Shown piece after piece: positions 55,890 to 64,000 of a stretch of DNA of 64,000 bases. This DNA is from a bacterium (GTDB lineage Bacteria > Pseudomonadota > Alphaproteobacteria > Caulobacterales > Hyphomonadaceae), in contig WGML01000006.1 in the NCBI GenBank assembly GCA_016125045.1, forward strand, positions 248,001-312,000, given 5' to 3'. A program made the position numbers and the translations under genes. Each line of letters opens with the position of its first letter. Positions within the stretch are counted from its first letter, which is position 1. A model generated the notes under the pieces. The model had not been told where the DNA came from. It did no database searches and worked only from the letters and a program-made list of their open reading frames with translations.

Positions 55890-56639
55890 TCAGTTCTGAG
55901 GGTCGCGCGGCGGCGCCTGAATCGGCAGTTCGTTCCCGCCCGGTTTGAACGCCGCGCCGACGGCTTTGTCAGCCGACCAGGCGCGCACGGCTTCTTCCGC
56001 GATCGCGTTCTTGGGCCGGGGGATCAACCCTGACTGGGAAATCGACACTTCATAGACCGCGCCATCCGCCATGGGGACAAAAACGCCGTCGCCATAATAG
56101 GCGTCGACCGCATTGAGCGAGCTGCCCCGCGTGCGCGCCAGCTCGAACAGATCGATCCCCGTGGAGTCTCCGATGTCGAACGCCTTCGGCTGCGAGATGT
56201 TTTCTTGTTCGACGGTGTCGAACCGGCCTTGAATCCGCTCCAGCCGATAGAGACTGTCGACCCCGGTTATGTTGGCCCACGGCTTCCATTTGAGGATGCG
56301 GGCTTCTAGGCGGAACGCATCGCCGGTCACGGCGTAGGATTCCGCCGGACCATAAACGCCCTCGGCATTCGCCTTGCGCAAGCTGGCCGTGAACGCCTGT
56401 TCGCCCGTGCGTGTGAGCGTCACCTCCGCCGCTGCGCGCTCATGGGTGAGGCGGGCGTAGGTCTGCAGGTTGAGACCAATGAGCGCCACCACGGCGGCGG
56501 CGCCCAGCGTGACCCCGCCGAAAAGAAAGCGCAGCGAGCCGGTGATCACGCGAAGCCGCAACAGTCGGCCGAGGCCGCCGATCGTGAGCATCACGCCTAT
56601 GAGCCCGATGAAGGCGGGTATCGTCCACCAGATCCACAT
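55890..56639 (-). CDS. Two-TM membrane protein of unknown function
   Basis: 249 residues. Two helices at the N-terminus (WTIPAFIGLIGVMLTIGGL and FLFGGVTLGAAAVVALIGL) precede a beta-rich domain with SLRKANAEGVYGPAESYAV, WKPWANITGVDSLYRLERIQ and GVFVPMADGAVYEV. Related proteins are sometimes labelled multidrug transporter, for which I see no support. It ends 7 nt before the stop of the convergent VOC gene. Confidence 0.75.
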   Translation of the reverse strand: MWIWWTIPAFIGLIGVMLTIGGLGRLLRLRVITGSLRFLFGGVTLGAAAVVALIGLNLQTYARLTHERAAAEVTLTRTGEQAFTASLRKANAEGVYGPAESYAVTGDAFRLEARILKWKPWANITGVDSLYRLERIQGRFDTVEQENISQPKAFDIGDSTGIDLFELARTRGSSLNAVDAYYGDGVFVPMADGAVYEVSISQSGLIPRPKNAIAEEAVRAWSADKAVGAAFKPGGNELPIQAPPRDPQN

Positions 56640-56841
56640 TGATCGTCGTTCCCTCCAAACGACGCGCCCCAGCGTCAGGTATAAGGGGTGGCGTCGTATC
56701 GCAGGACCGAATTAGCACGTTCAGACGGCGCCCGCCTACCCTGGCGGCTCAGCACCCTCATGTGGAGCCGTTTCGGGGCCCCTGTTGCGAGACAGAGACT
56801 GCTGCAAGAAGGGACTGCTGCGAGACAGGGCGCAAACCCGG

Positions 56842-57579
56842 TCAGAACACGCGGGGGCGTTCGTTGCGTTTGACGTGGAGACCGCACTCTTCCTTCATCT
56901 GTCCCGCCCAACGACCGGACCGAATGTCTCCCGGGTCGGCTGACGGCTGGGTGCAGGGCCAGCAGCCGATGGAGGGATAGCCCTGCGCGACGAGAGGGTG
57001 AGCCGGAAGGTTCCGGTCGGCGAAGAACGCTCCGACGTCCTCCTGGGACCAGTTGGCGAGCGGGTTCACCTTGAAACGGCCATCGACATGTTCGACGACG
57101 GGAAGGGACAGGCGCGCGCCGCCATGGAAGCGCTTGCGGCCGGTGATCCAGGCGTCGAAGCCCTCGAGTGCGGGATCGAGCGGACGCACCTTGCGAAGAT
57201 CGCAGCACGCGTCGGTGTCCGACTTCCAGAGCATGTTCCCGGGGTCGACCGCGAGGCGCTCGGCCTCGTCATACCGCACGGTCCTGAGGTTGGTCAGGCC
57301 AAGCGCGGATGTGAGCGTGTCGCGATAGTCGAGCGTCTGTTGGAAATGCATTCCGGTGTCGATGAAGATGATGCGCACGCCCGGATCAACGTCCGCGATG
57401 AGGGCGAGCATGACGGCGCTTTCAGCGCCGAAGGAGGACACGTAGCAAAGACCGTCGCCGAACTCGCGACGCGCCGCGCGGATGACCACCTGGGCCGAGG
57501 CGTTGCGCAGGTCGGCGTTCAGCCCCGCGACTCGGCTCGCAGCGTCGCCGCGTGCATTCAGGGTCGGATCTGGCGTCAT
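56842..57579 (-). CDS. cysH: Adenylyl-sulfate (APS-type) reductase CysH
   Basis: 245 residues. PP-loop-like SSFGAESAV at 48-56, iron-sulfur cysteines C125/C126 and C206/C209 (CC and CxxC), and the catalytic tail ECGLH at 231-235. The CC...CxxC pair marks the [4Fe-4S] APS reductase type rather than the PAPS type. It reduces APS to sulfite in the cytoplasm. Its start overlaps the DUF934 stop by 4 nt. A short 202-nt gap after it shows repeated GACTGCTGC and GCGAGACAG motifs. Confidence 0.95.
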   Translation of the reverse strand: MTPDPTLNARGDAASRVAGLNADLRNASAQVVIRAARREFGDGLCYVSSFGAESAVMLALIADVDPGVRIIFIDTGMHFQQTLDYRDTLTSALGLTNLRTVRYDEAERLAVDPGNMLWKSDTDACCDLRKVRPLDPALEGFDAWITGRKRFHGGARLSLPVVEHVDGRFKVNPLANWSQEDVGAFFADRNLPAHPLVAQGYPSIGCWPCTQPSADPGDIRSGRWAGQMKEECGLHVKRNERPRVF

Positions 57580-58082
57580 CGATCATCCCTTCGGGTGTGG
57601 GCGGGCCTCGCGTTCCAGCGCCGCTCCCAGATGGTGCGGGTGTCGTCGGCGGCGGACTGGTAGGCGACGGTGAACTCCGAGAGCGCGGCGGCGACGATCT
57701 CCTCGGCGTGCGGGTCGTCGATGAGAAACGCATCGAAGCCCGACCGGGCCATGAAGAACACCTGATCGCGCAGGACCTGCCCGACAGCGCGCAGCTCACC
57801 GGTATAACCCAGTCGGCGCCGAAGAAGCTGGGCGGCGGAAAAGCCGCGTCCGTCGCGAAAGCCGGGGAAAGCGATCTCGATCAGATCCAGCCTGCGGATG
57901 TGCGGCGCGAGCGCGAGCGGATCATCCGCCGGCATCAGACGCACGGACCGGAATACGTCGCCCCCCGCCGCGACCAACCTGCCAAGGCTGACGATCGCGT
58001 CGTTCGGATCAGGCGGGGTCTCCTCATCGGCGAAGAACCGACGCGAGCATGAGACCGGCGCGCCGCCTTTAATCAACGGCAT
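57576..58082 (-). CDS. DUF934 family protein of the sulfite reduction operon
   Basis: 168 residues from the ATG at 58082, beginning MPLIKGGAPV; the longer frame to 58112 adds residues without conserved pattern. LGRLVAAGGDVFRSVRL, LIEIAFPGFRDGRGFSAAQL and RLGYTGELRAVGQVLRDQVF identify DUF934, a family found almost only beside cysI. It is thought to support sulfite reductase, by an unknown mechanism. It overlaps the cysI end by 14 nt. Confidence 0.92.
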   Translation of the reverse strand: MPLIKGGAPVSCSRRFFADEETPPDPNDAIVSLGRLVAAGGDVFRSVRLMPADDPLALAPHIRRLDLIEIAFPGFRDGRGFSAAQLLRRRLGYTGELRAVGQVLRDQVFFMARSGFDAFLIDDPHAEEIVAAALSEFTVAYQSAADDTRTIWERRWNARPAHTRRDDR

Positions 58083-59730
58083 AGAGCGCCTCCTTGAACG
58101 GCGCCGGTCCAAGGCGGGTGTAGGCGTCGATGAACTTCTCGCCCGGACCTTTCCGCAGATCGAGGTAGGCGGCGATCACCCGGCGCAGCGCCGGCGCGAC
58201 GTCATCCCCTTTCAGCGCAGGTCCGATGATATCGCCGATGGCGGCTTTCTCATCGGCGCGGCCGCCGAAGGTGATCTGGTAGTATTCCTCGCCTTTCTTG
58301 TCGACGCCGAGCACGCCGATATGGCCGACATGGTGATGGCCGCAGGCATTGATGCAGCCGGAGATATTGATGTGGAGCGGGCCGACCCGTTCCTCGAATT
58401 CCGGATCCTCGAACACGGCCTGAATCGCATTCCCAACCGAGATCGACCGGGCGTTTGAAAGATTGCAGTAATCGAGCCCCGGGCAGGCGATCAGGTCCGA
58501 GGCGAGCCCTGCATTGGAGGCGGCGAGACCGGCGTCACGCAAACGGCGGTGCACTTCTGGAAGATCATCGATCGCAAGATGCGGCAGAACGAGATCCTGC
58601 TCGTGGGCCACGCGGATGTCGCCGAACCCGAACTGCTCGGCGATGTCGGCGGCGACGCGCATCTGGTCCCCGGTCATGTCGCCGGGCGCTTCGCCTTGTG
58701 ACTTCAACGAGATGTAGGCGCTGGTGTAGCCGGGCGTGCGGTGCCGACGCAGATTCACCCGCGCCCAACGGTCGAGGGCGGGATCGGCGGCGCGGGCAGC
58801 CTCGAACGTCACGGACCGGGCGGGTCGCTCCGGCAGATCAGGCGAGGCGAAGTATTCGGTGATGCGGTCGATCTCGCCCTGCGGCAGGAGGACGGCCTCG
58901 TGCACGCCCTGAGCGGCGTACTCGGTGTCGACCGCTTCGGCGAACGCCTCCGGGCCAAGCTCGTTCACGAGGATCTTGATGCGCGCCTTGTACTTGTTGT
59001 CCCGGCGTCCAAAACGGTTGTAGACGCGCATGATCGCTTCCAGATAGCTCAGCAATTCAGCCTTTGCGATCCAGTCCCGGATGGTGACGCCGACATGCGG
59101 CGTGCGGCCCTGCCCGCCGCCGACAATCACCTCAAAGCCGATCTCGCCATCACCATTCCGCCGTATGTGGAGGCCTATGTCGTGCACGCGGACGGCAGCG
59201 CGATCGGTCTCCGCCGCCGTGACGGCGATCTTGAACTTGCGCGGCAGGAAGGAGAATTCCGGGTGCAGGGTCGACCACTGCCGGATGATCTCGCACCACG
59301 GCCGGGGATCCTCGATCTCATCGGCCGCCGCCCCGGCGAGATGGTCGGAGGTGACATTGCGGATGCAATTGCCCGAGGTCTGGATGGCGTGCATCTCGAC
59401 ATCGGCGAGAGCGTCCAGAACATCCGGCATGTCGGCGAGACGGATCCAGTTGTACTGGATGTTCTGCCGGGTGGTGAAATGTCCGTACCCCTTGTCGTAG
59501 CGGTCGGCGATCATTGCGAGCTGACGGAGCTTGGCGGGGTCGAGCTGCCCGTAGGGAATGGCGACGCGAAGCATGTATGCGTGCAGCTGGAGATAGACGC
59601 CGTTCATGAGCCGGAGCGGCTTGAACGCATCCTCCTTCAAAGCGCCGGAGAGACGGCGGGCGACCTGTCCGCGAAACTGCGCGGCGCGTTCGCGGACAAG
59701 CGCCTCGTCGAATTCATCGTAGCGATACAT
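58069..59730 (-). CDS. cysI: Sulfite/nitrite reductase hemoprotein CysI-type
   Basis: 553 residues from the ATG at 59730. The siroheme/[4Fe-4S] ligands are C416 and C422 (CPGLDYC) and C459 and C463 (SGCINAC). N-terminal MNGVYLQLHAYMLRVAIPYG and GHFTTRQNIQYNWI are in the ferredoxin-like domains. It reduces sulfite to sulfide. The start overlaps the GST-like stop by 1 nt (TGATG), and DUF934 and cysH follow. Confidence 0.95.
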   Translation of the reverse strand: MYRYDEFDEALVRERAAQFRGQVARRLSGALKEDAFKPLRLMNGVYLQLHAYMLRVAIPYGQLDPAKLRQLAMIADRYDKGYGHFTTRQNIQYNWIRLADMPDVLDALADVEMHAIQTSGNCIRNVTSDHLAGAAADEIEDPRPWCEIIRQWSTLHPEFSFLPRKFKIAVTAAETDRAAVRVHDIGLHIRRNGDGEIGFEVIVGGGQGRTPHVGVTIRDWIAKAELLSYLEAIMRVYNRFGRRDNKYKARIKILVNELGPEAFAEAVDTEYAAQGVHEAVLLPQGEIDRITEYFASPDLPERPARSVTFEAARAADPALDRWARVNLRRHRTPGYTSAYISLKSQGEAPGDMTGDQMRVAADIAEQFGFGDIRVAHEQDLVLPHLAIDDLPEVHRRLRDAGLAASNAGLASDLIACPGLDYCNLSNARSISVGNAIQAVFEDPEFEERVGPLHINISGCINACGHHHVGHIGVLGVDKKGEEYYQITFGGRADEKAAIGDIIGPALKGDDVAPALRRVIAAYLDLRKGPGEKFIDAYTRLGPAPFKEALYAVD

Positions 59731-60365
59731 CAGGCGACCTCGCGCGCGTGCACGACGCCAAGGTCGAACTCGACGCGTCGCACCCACCGGTCGACCGCGG
59801 GAAACTCGCCGAGGTCGAATCCGCCCTCGTGGGCCCAGCGCGTATAGGCCACCAGGGCCACATCCGCGAGCGTCAGCGCATCGCCCACCAGATAATCGGA
59901 ATAGGTGAGCTGAAGTTCCATCACGCCGAGCGCCCGTCGCCCCTTCGGCAAGAGCGTTGGATCAATCTCGTCGTCGGACTTGTTCAAAATCGCCTTCTGG
60001 AACCGGCGCACCGCGATCGCGGTTTCGTGGCTGTATTGCTCCCAGAAGAGCCAGCTCGTCATTTGCGCGCGCCTGAAGGGGTCAGCCGGAACCAGACGTT
60101 CGCCGCCGGGAGTCGTGTCGCAGAGATAGAGCATGATCGCGTTGGACTGTGCGAGGGAGCGTCCATCCGGCCAGCGCGCGAGCGGCACCTGTCCGGCGGG
60201 GTTCAGCGCGAGAAACGCCTCGGTTCGCGTGGTGCCGGAGGTGACGTCGATCTCGACCCAGTCGTAATCCACGCCGAGCATGTCGGCCACCCAACGCACC
60301 TTCATGCAGTTTCCGCTGTTGCAGTCGCCGTAGAAGGTGAGTTTCGATATGTCGCGCGGCAGCAT
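59730..60365 (-). CDS. Glutathione S-transferase-like protein inside the cys operon
   Basis: 211 residues. The N-terminal thioredoxin-like half has FYGDCNSGNCMKVRWVADML, with Cys at the position usually Ser or Tyr, and NPAGQVPLARWPDGRSLAQS with the cis-Pro. The C-terminal half is the GST helical domain. Overlap of 1 nt with cysI and a 13-nt gap to DUF2849 show co-translation with sulfate reduction genes. It may bind sulfite/thiol conjugates, which is inference only. Confidence 0.9.
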   Translation of the reverse strand: MLPRDISKLTFYGDCNSGNCMKVRWVADMLGVDYDWVEIDVTSGTTRTEAFLALNPAGQVPLARWPDGRSLAQSNAIMLYLCDTTPGGERLVPADPFRRAQMTSWLFWEQYSHETAIAVRRFQKAILNKSDDEIDPTLLPKGRRALGVMELQLTYSDYLVGDALTLADVALVAYTRWAHEGGFDLGEFPAVDRWVRRVEFDLGVVHAREVA

Positions 60366-60378
60366 GTCGAGGAGGTCC

Positions 60379-60699
60379 TTATGGGTTTCCGGCCTGTTTT
60401 CCGAACATGGGATGGTTGGTCGGCCCCACCGCCCGGATGGTTTCGCGGATGATCTCGCGGCCGTCGATCTCGCCCAGAGGCGACACCTGCATCACGTAAG
60501 GGTCCGTCGCCCGGCCTTCATCGGACGCCGCGAATGCGAGAGCGTCATCCGCGGCCGCACCGACCAGGACAGCGCCGTCGGCGATGTTGACGCTCCACTC
60601 CCGCGACGGGGTCATGTAAACGGTCCGCCCCGTCGCCGTGTCCCACGCGGTGACCATTTTCGGAGTTTCCGGTGCGAGCCGGGGTCGAGCAGAGCTCAT
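60379..60699 (-). CDS. DUF2849 family protein
   Basis: 106 residues from the ATG at 60699, which overlaps the upstream gene's stop by 4 nt. KMVTAWDTATGRTVYMTPSR and WSVNIADGAVLV resemble the DUF2849 pattern, a small family found between cysG and cysI in Alphaproteobacteria. Function unknown, probably accessory to sulfite reduction. Confidence 0.85.
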   Translation of the reverse strand: MSSARPRLAPETPKMVTAWDTATGRTVYMTPSREWSVNIADGAVLVGAAADDALAFAASDEGRATDPYVMQVSPLGEIDGREIIRETIRAVGPTNHPMFGKQAGNP

Positions 60700-61508
60700 G
60701 CATCGATCTCCTGCCGGGCGTTCGCAAGGGCGAGCACATCGCCATGCGCGGCGCATTCGCCGATGATCAGGATCGCCGGCCCCGCGACGCCCTCACCCGA
60801 CACGCAAGCGCCGAGCGCGCCGAGCGGCGTGCGCAGGATCCGCTCGTTCAGCCGGGTTCCGTTCTCGACGATGACGACGGGCGTGTCGCCTGCGCGACCG
60901 GCGGCGAGAAGGCGCGCCTCAATGAGGGGCGCGACCCCCACTCCCATGAAGACGACGACTGTCTGATTGGCGCGGGCAAGCGCCGGCCAGTCAAGATCCG
61001 GCTCCGTCCCGAGCGCGGCGTGGGCGGTCACGAAGGTGACGGACTGGGCGTCGCCGCGGTGCGTGAGCGGCACGCCGGCGGAGGCCGCGCAGGCGAGCGC
61101 TGCGGAAACACCCGGCACGATTTCAACGTCGACGCCGGCGGCCCGAAGGGCGGCGGCTTCTTCACCCCCGCGACCGAAAATGAAGGGGTCGCCGCCCTTG
61201 AGCCGCACCACGCGGAGCCCGGCGCGGGCCAAGGCGATCAGGCGCCGGTTGATTTCGGACTGCGGGACGCTGTGCTCGCCCCTGGACTTGCCGACCTGCT
61301 GGATGTCCGCGTCCGACCGGGCGAACGAGAGAATACGAGCATCGACGAGCCGGTCGACCAGGATGACGTCCGCCGACCGGATGCGCTCCACCGCCCGCAG
61401 CGTCAGCAGTTCGGGGTCGCCAGGCCCAGCCCCGACGAGAGACACGACTGGCCGCGCGAGCGGCGCACGTGCCCCAGTTTGCTCGGTCGCCCTCATTCCG
61501 CTCATCAT
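60696..61508 (-). CDS. Uroporphyrinogen-III C-methyltransferase (SUMT)
   Basis: 270 residues from the ATG at 61508, with in-frame ATGs also at 61505 and 61496. GAGPGDPELLTLRA, LVDARILSFA, LKGGDPFIFGRGGEE and PGVSAALACAASAGVPLTHR are intact. The single methyltransferase domain (CobA type, no siroheme oxidase/chelatase part) makes precorrin-2 for siroheme, the cofactor of CysI. It is the first gene of the operon, with LysR divergent 172 nt away. Confidence 0.94.
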   Translation of the reverse strand: MMSGMRATEQTGARAPLARPVVSLVGAGPGDPELLTLRAVERIRSADVILVDRLVDARILSFARSDADIQQVGKSRGEHSVPQSEINRRLIALARAGLRVVRLKGGDPFIFGRGGEEAAALRAAGVDVEIVPGVSAALACAASAGVPLTHRGDAQSVTFVTAHAALGTEPDLDWPALARANQTVVVFMGVGVAPLIEARLLAAGRAGDTPVVIVENGTRLNERILRTPLGALGACVSGEGVAGPAILIIGECAAHGDVLALANARQEIDA

Positions 61509-61680
61509 TTTAGCTTTTCTCAACTCGTCGAACGCTCTAGATCGACCAAAGCGCGGACGCAATCGGCAGCCGGCGCGTCCCGCCAACGGATCGAACGAAG
61601 CGGCGTGCCTTAACTGGCTGGAGCAGCGGCGGGAAGCAAGGCGCAGCCGCTAAGCAGAGGCTTTAGGTGCACTGACGGCC

Positions 61681-62622
61681 ATGGCATCCGGTTCTTCCCC
61701 AGACGAAAAGCTGCCGGCGTTGAATTCGCTTCGAGCGTTCGAAGCGGCGGCGCGGCTCCTGTCGTTCACCAAGGCTGCGGACGAACTCGGCGTGACGCCG
61801 GGGGCGATCAGTCAGCATGTGCGTCAGTTGGAAGACTTCGCCGGCGCGCCGCTGTTCAAGCGCACCGGCCGTCAGGTGCTGCTCACCGACGCAGGCGAGG
61901 CCGCCCTGCCCCTGCTGTCGAACGCGTTCGAACAGATGCAGGAGGCGGTTCATCTGATGCGCGCGCCGGTGCGCCGCGACCGGCTGATGATCTCCTCGGC
62001 GCCCTCCTTCGCCGCAAAATGGCTGGCGCGGAGGCTCGAGCGCTTCCAGCTCGAGCACCCCGAAGCGCAGGTGTGGGTATCCGCCGACCTCGCCCTCACG
62101 GACTTCAACCAATCCGACACAGACCTCGCCGTGCGCTACGGCCGAGGCAGCTATGAGGGGCTGCGCGCTGAACTGCTGATGCCGGAGGCGGTGCTCCCCG
62201 TCTGCTCGCCCGAACTCCTGCGCGGCGCCGACCCGCTGAAGTCTCCGGCGGACCTGGTGCGCCATACGCTGCTCCACGATGAGGGGCCTGAGAACGACCC
62301 GTCCTGTCCTGACTGGACGAGCTGGCTCGCCGCGCGCGGCGTCGTTGCCCCGAACGCCACGAGGGGTCCCCGGTTCAATCAGTCAGCGCTGGTGGTTGAA
62401 GCCGCGGCGGCGGGTCGTGGGGTGGCCCTCGCGAAACGGGCGATCGCGGCGGGCGATCTCGCCACTGGCAGACTGGTTGCTCCCTTCGCCGACGGGTCAG
62501 CCGATCTTGATTTTGCCTACTGGATGGTGTGGCCGCGCTGGCGCACCCCCTCCAAGCTCGCTCGCAGCTTCATGGCGTGGCTCAAATCCGAGGCGGCTGG
62601 CGAAGAAATCAGCGGTGTCTGA
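61681..62622 (+). CDS. LysR-family transcriptional regulator (GcvA-like)
   Basis: 313 residues. N-terminal winged helix: LNSLRAFEAAARLLSFTKAA, DELGVTPGAISQHVRQLEDF. The effector domain has ISSAPSFAAKWLARRLERF and RGVALAKRAIAAGDLATGRL, as in GcvA-type regulators. Divergent position from the cys operon makes that operon the likely target, together with its own promoter in the 172-nt gap. Confidence 0.92.
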   Translation: MASGSSPDEKLPALNSLRAFEAAARLLSFTKAADELGVTPGAISQHVRQLEDFAGAPLFKRTGRQVLLTDAGEAALPLLSNAFEQMQEAVHLMRAPVRRDRLMISSAPSFAAKWLARRLERFQLEHPEAQVWVSADLALTDFNQSDTDLAVRYGRGSYEGLRAELLMPEAVLPVCSPELLRGADPLKSPADLVRHTLLHDEGPENDPSCPDWTSWLAARGVVAPNATRGPRFNQSALVVEAAAAGRGVALAKRAIAAGDLATGRLVAPFADGSADLDFAYWMVWPRWRTPSKLARSFMAWLKSEAAGEEISGV

Positions 62623-62626
62623 CAGG

Positions 62627-63058
62627 TCAGCCATTGAATCCGAGCGCCGGGCCGCGCCCCATGGTGAGGTCATGTTCGAGAACCGCGATCGCCTCTATCG
62701 CTTCGATCATCCTGTCCTTGACCGCACCGACCGCGACGGCCGCCGCAGCCGCGCTCGGTGCGCCCGAGCGTGCGGTCTGTTCCGCGACCAGCGCCGCCTC
62801 GCCGAGCGCCATGGCCCCCACCGCCCGCGCCGCGCCCTTTATGGAATGAGCCGCGTCCCCCCAGCTTTCGACGTCGAGCGATGCATCAAGCAACCGCCCC
62901 CACGCGTCCGCCTGTCCCCGGAAGATCGCGATGACTTCGATGGCGAGCGCAGCGTCGCCGGAGGTCATGAGAGCCAGTTGCCCGACATCAAGGATCGCGG
63001 CGGGCGCCCCCTGCGGGATCAGTTGAGGATCTGAGGCGTCTTCCGAACCGGATGTCAT
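62627..63058 (-). CDS. Orphan Hpt phosphotransfer domain protein
   Basis: 143 residues from the ATG at 63058. The phospho-acceptor motif AAHSIKGAARAVGA has H71, in a four-helix Hpt fold. No kinase or receiver gene is adjacent. ChpT, the partner of CckA, is of another fold, so this protein belongs to a different phosphorelay. It converges with LysR, 5 nt away. Confidence 0.85.
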   Translation of the reverse strand: MTSGSEDASDPQLIPQGAPAAILDVGQLALMTSGDAALAIEVIAIFRGQADAWGRLLDASLDVESWGDAAHSIKGAARAVGAMALGEAALVAEQTARSGAPSAAAAAVAVGAVKDRMIEAIEAIAVLEHDLTMGRGPALGFNG

Positions 63059-63269
63059 GACGGCTCCATCTGCCCGACTCAGCAATAGGGCGACCGCGAC
63101 GCTGCATCGATTCTGCGAGGTCGATCGACTTTTTCCTCAGTTGCGGCCTCGACCCTGAACGTCCCGTTCACGCAGGCTTCAAGTCGGTTCGCCCCAATAT
63201 GGCCGCAAATACCGAGACCCGCGCCCTTGTCCTTCGACTGGATGAGCGCCGGACAGATGGAGACGCCTC

Positions 63270-63791
63270 ATGATCACTCTTTCGAAGATGCTGCAGCGAA
63301 GGGCGGCGATCGCGCTTGGAGCCTTGTTGGCGACCGGCCTGATCAGCGCGGCCCCTGCGTCCGCGGACGACCGCGATCGTGACCGCGGCCGTTATGGCGA
63401 CCGGCACGACCGGCGGGATGACCGGCGTTACGACCGGCGCGACGATCGCAGGGACTGGCGTCATGACCGAAGGGACTGGCGCGACGACCGGCGGGACCAT
63501 CGTCGCGACTGGCGCCACGATCGGCGCGACTACCGCCACTACAGCTACCGGAATTATTATCCGGCGCCCCGCTACGGATACACCTATTACAGCGCGCCTT
63601 CGCTGACCTTCCGCTTCGGAGATGACGGCTATCGCGGATACATCGGGCTGCGGCCGCGCGAGTGCCGATGGGAAACGGTCTATGACTACTGGCGCGGCCG
63701 CCCGGCGACAATCGAGCGTCAGCTCTGCGCCAATGGCTATGGCGAAATCTATATCGTCCAGGGGTCGCACCGGTTCCTGCGGTACCGGTGA
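63270..63791 (+). CDS. Secreted Asp/Arg-repeat protein
   Basis: 173 residues. Signal peptide (IALGALLATGLISAAPASA), then about 60 residues built from DRRD, DRRY and RHDRRDW units, then Tyr-rich NYYPAPRYGYTYYSAP, and a C-terminal part with two cysteines (RECRWETVYDYW and RQLCANGYGEIYIVQG). Not a known family to me; proteins of this type are found in the periplasm of many Alphaproteobacteria. The C-terminal domain looks conserved, the repeat is low complexity. Confidence 0.8.
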   Translation: MITLSKMLQRRAAIALGALLATGLISAAPASADDRDRDRGRYGDRHDRRDDRRYDRRDDRRDWRHDRRDWRDDRRDHRRDWRHDRRDYRHYSYRNYYPAPRYGYTYYSAPSLTFRFGDDGYRGYIGLRPRECRWETVYDYWRGRPATIERQLCANGYGEIYIVQGSHRFLRYR

Positions 63792-63871
63792 GGTTGCGAA
63801 GGCGGGCCTTGTCGGCGCCCCCGCGCCCGCCGAACAGCCCGACCGGGTGAGGACGGGAGGAAGGCTCGGCG

Positions 63872-64000
63872 ATGACCGATTTGCTGGTGGCCCTGCGCGA
63901 CGTGCTCTTGTCGATGCTTTTGGCGTGGATCGAGTTCGGTACGCCATCGGCCTCGCCAGAGCGCACGCCGATGCGTCACGAAGCGTCTCCCGGGCCCGTG
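63872..64000 (+). CDS. Partial small ORF at the right edge
   Basis: Starts MTDLLVALRDVLLSMLLAWI after a strong GGGAGGAAGG ribosome site and stays open to the end of the window (43 codons). The first 20 residues are hydrophobic and helical. Nothing can be said about function. Confidence 0.4.
   Translation, partial: MTDLLVALRDVLLSMLLAWIEFGTPSASPERTPMRHEASPGPV

Overview
The window is a GC-rich alphaproteobacterial chromosome segment, most like the Caulobacter-related lineages (Caulobacterales, Hyphomonadaceae, Maricaulaceae or Parvularculaceae). The basis is the combination of a CckA-type hybrid kinase next to flhB, FliX beside flgI, the flagellin regulators FlbT and FlaF, a MotE-like protein, and CtrA-type TTAA-N7-TTAA boxes in front of flagellar genes. 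I see no rRNA, tRNA, CRISPR array, insertion sequence or prophage. The species cannot be named from the sequence alone.

Region by region: (1) 1-4.3 kb, minus strand: fliQ, fliR, flhB, then cckA, which runs off the left edge. (2) 4.4-11.6 kb: a Glu-Pro repeat membrane protein, then a minus-strand TadE/TadE/TadG-like set and a DUF1800-DUF1501 pair. (3) 11.7-14.2 kb: divergent flgB-flgC-fliE and fliO-fliP around two perfect CtrA boxes, then ttcA. (4) 15.2-21.6 kb, minus strand: fliL-fliM-DUF6468-motE-like-giant TPR protein, a tightly coupled operon. (5) 21.9-25.1 kb, plus strand: flgF-flgG-flgA-flgH. (6) 25.1-29.4 kb, minus strand: housekeeping genes def, rmuC, recR, a GGCT-like gene, a small membrane protein and dksA. 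(7) 29.5-33.6 kb: fliX, divergent from flgI-flgJ-like-flgN-like, then a two-TM protein. (8) 33.6-39.7 kb, minus strand: marC, then a flagellin cluster (short divergent flagellin, FlaG-like, two near-identical long flagellins, flaF, flbT). (9) 39.8-53.4 kb: a MoxR ATPase and its expected CoxE-like VWA partner, separated by 11.5 kb carrying a TPR protein, a DEAD-box helicase, an amidase lipoprotein, an SDR epimerase, a flavoprotein, a TonB receptor and a lipoprotein. A small palindromic repeat family lies near the left junction. (10) 53.5-56.6 kb: an MFS transporter, a GmhB-like phosphatase, a VOC protein and a membrane protein. (11) 56.8-62.6 kb: an assimilatory sulfate-reduction operon (cysG-type methyltransferase, DUF2849, GST-like, cysI, DUF934, APS-type cysH) divergent from a LysR regulator. 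(12) 62.6-64 kb: an orphan Hpt protein, an Asp/Arg-repeat secreted protein and a partial small ORF.

How the genes fit together: CckA is the known input to the CckA-ChpT-CtrA relay, and CtrA boxes sit between flgB and fliO, so input and targets of the cell-cycle/flagellum circuit are on one segment. The export gate (FliO, FliP, FliQ, FliR, FlhB), rod, hook-base and ring parts (FlgB, FlgC, FliE, FlgF, FlgG, FlgA, FlgH, FlgI), switch and stator accessories (FliM, FliL, MotE-like), and filament with its post-transcriptional control (flagellins, FlaF, FlbT, FlaG-like) are present. FliF, FliG, FliN, FlhA, FlgD, FlgE, FlgK, FlgL, MotA and MotB are not in this window. The least explained items are the TadG-like protein with two repeated beta-modules inserted in its VWA domain, the DUF6468/giant-TPR pair in the fliM operon, and the GST-like gene inside the sulfite reductase operon.
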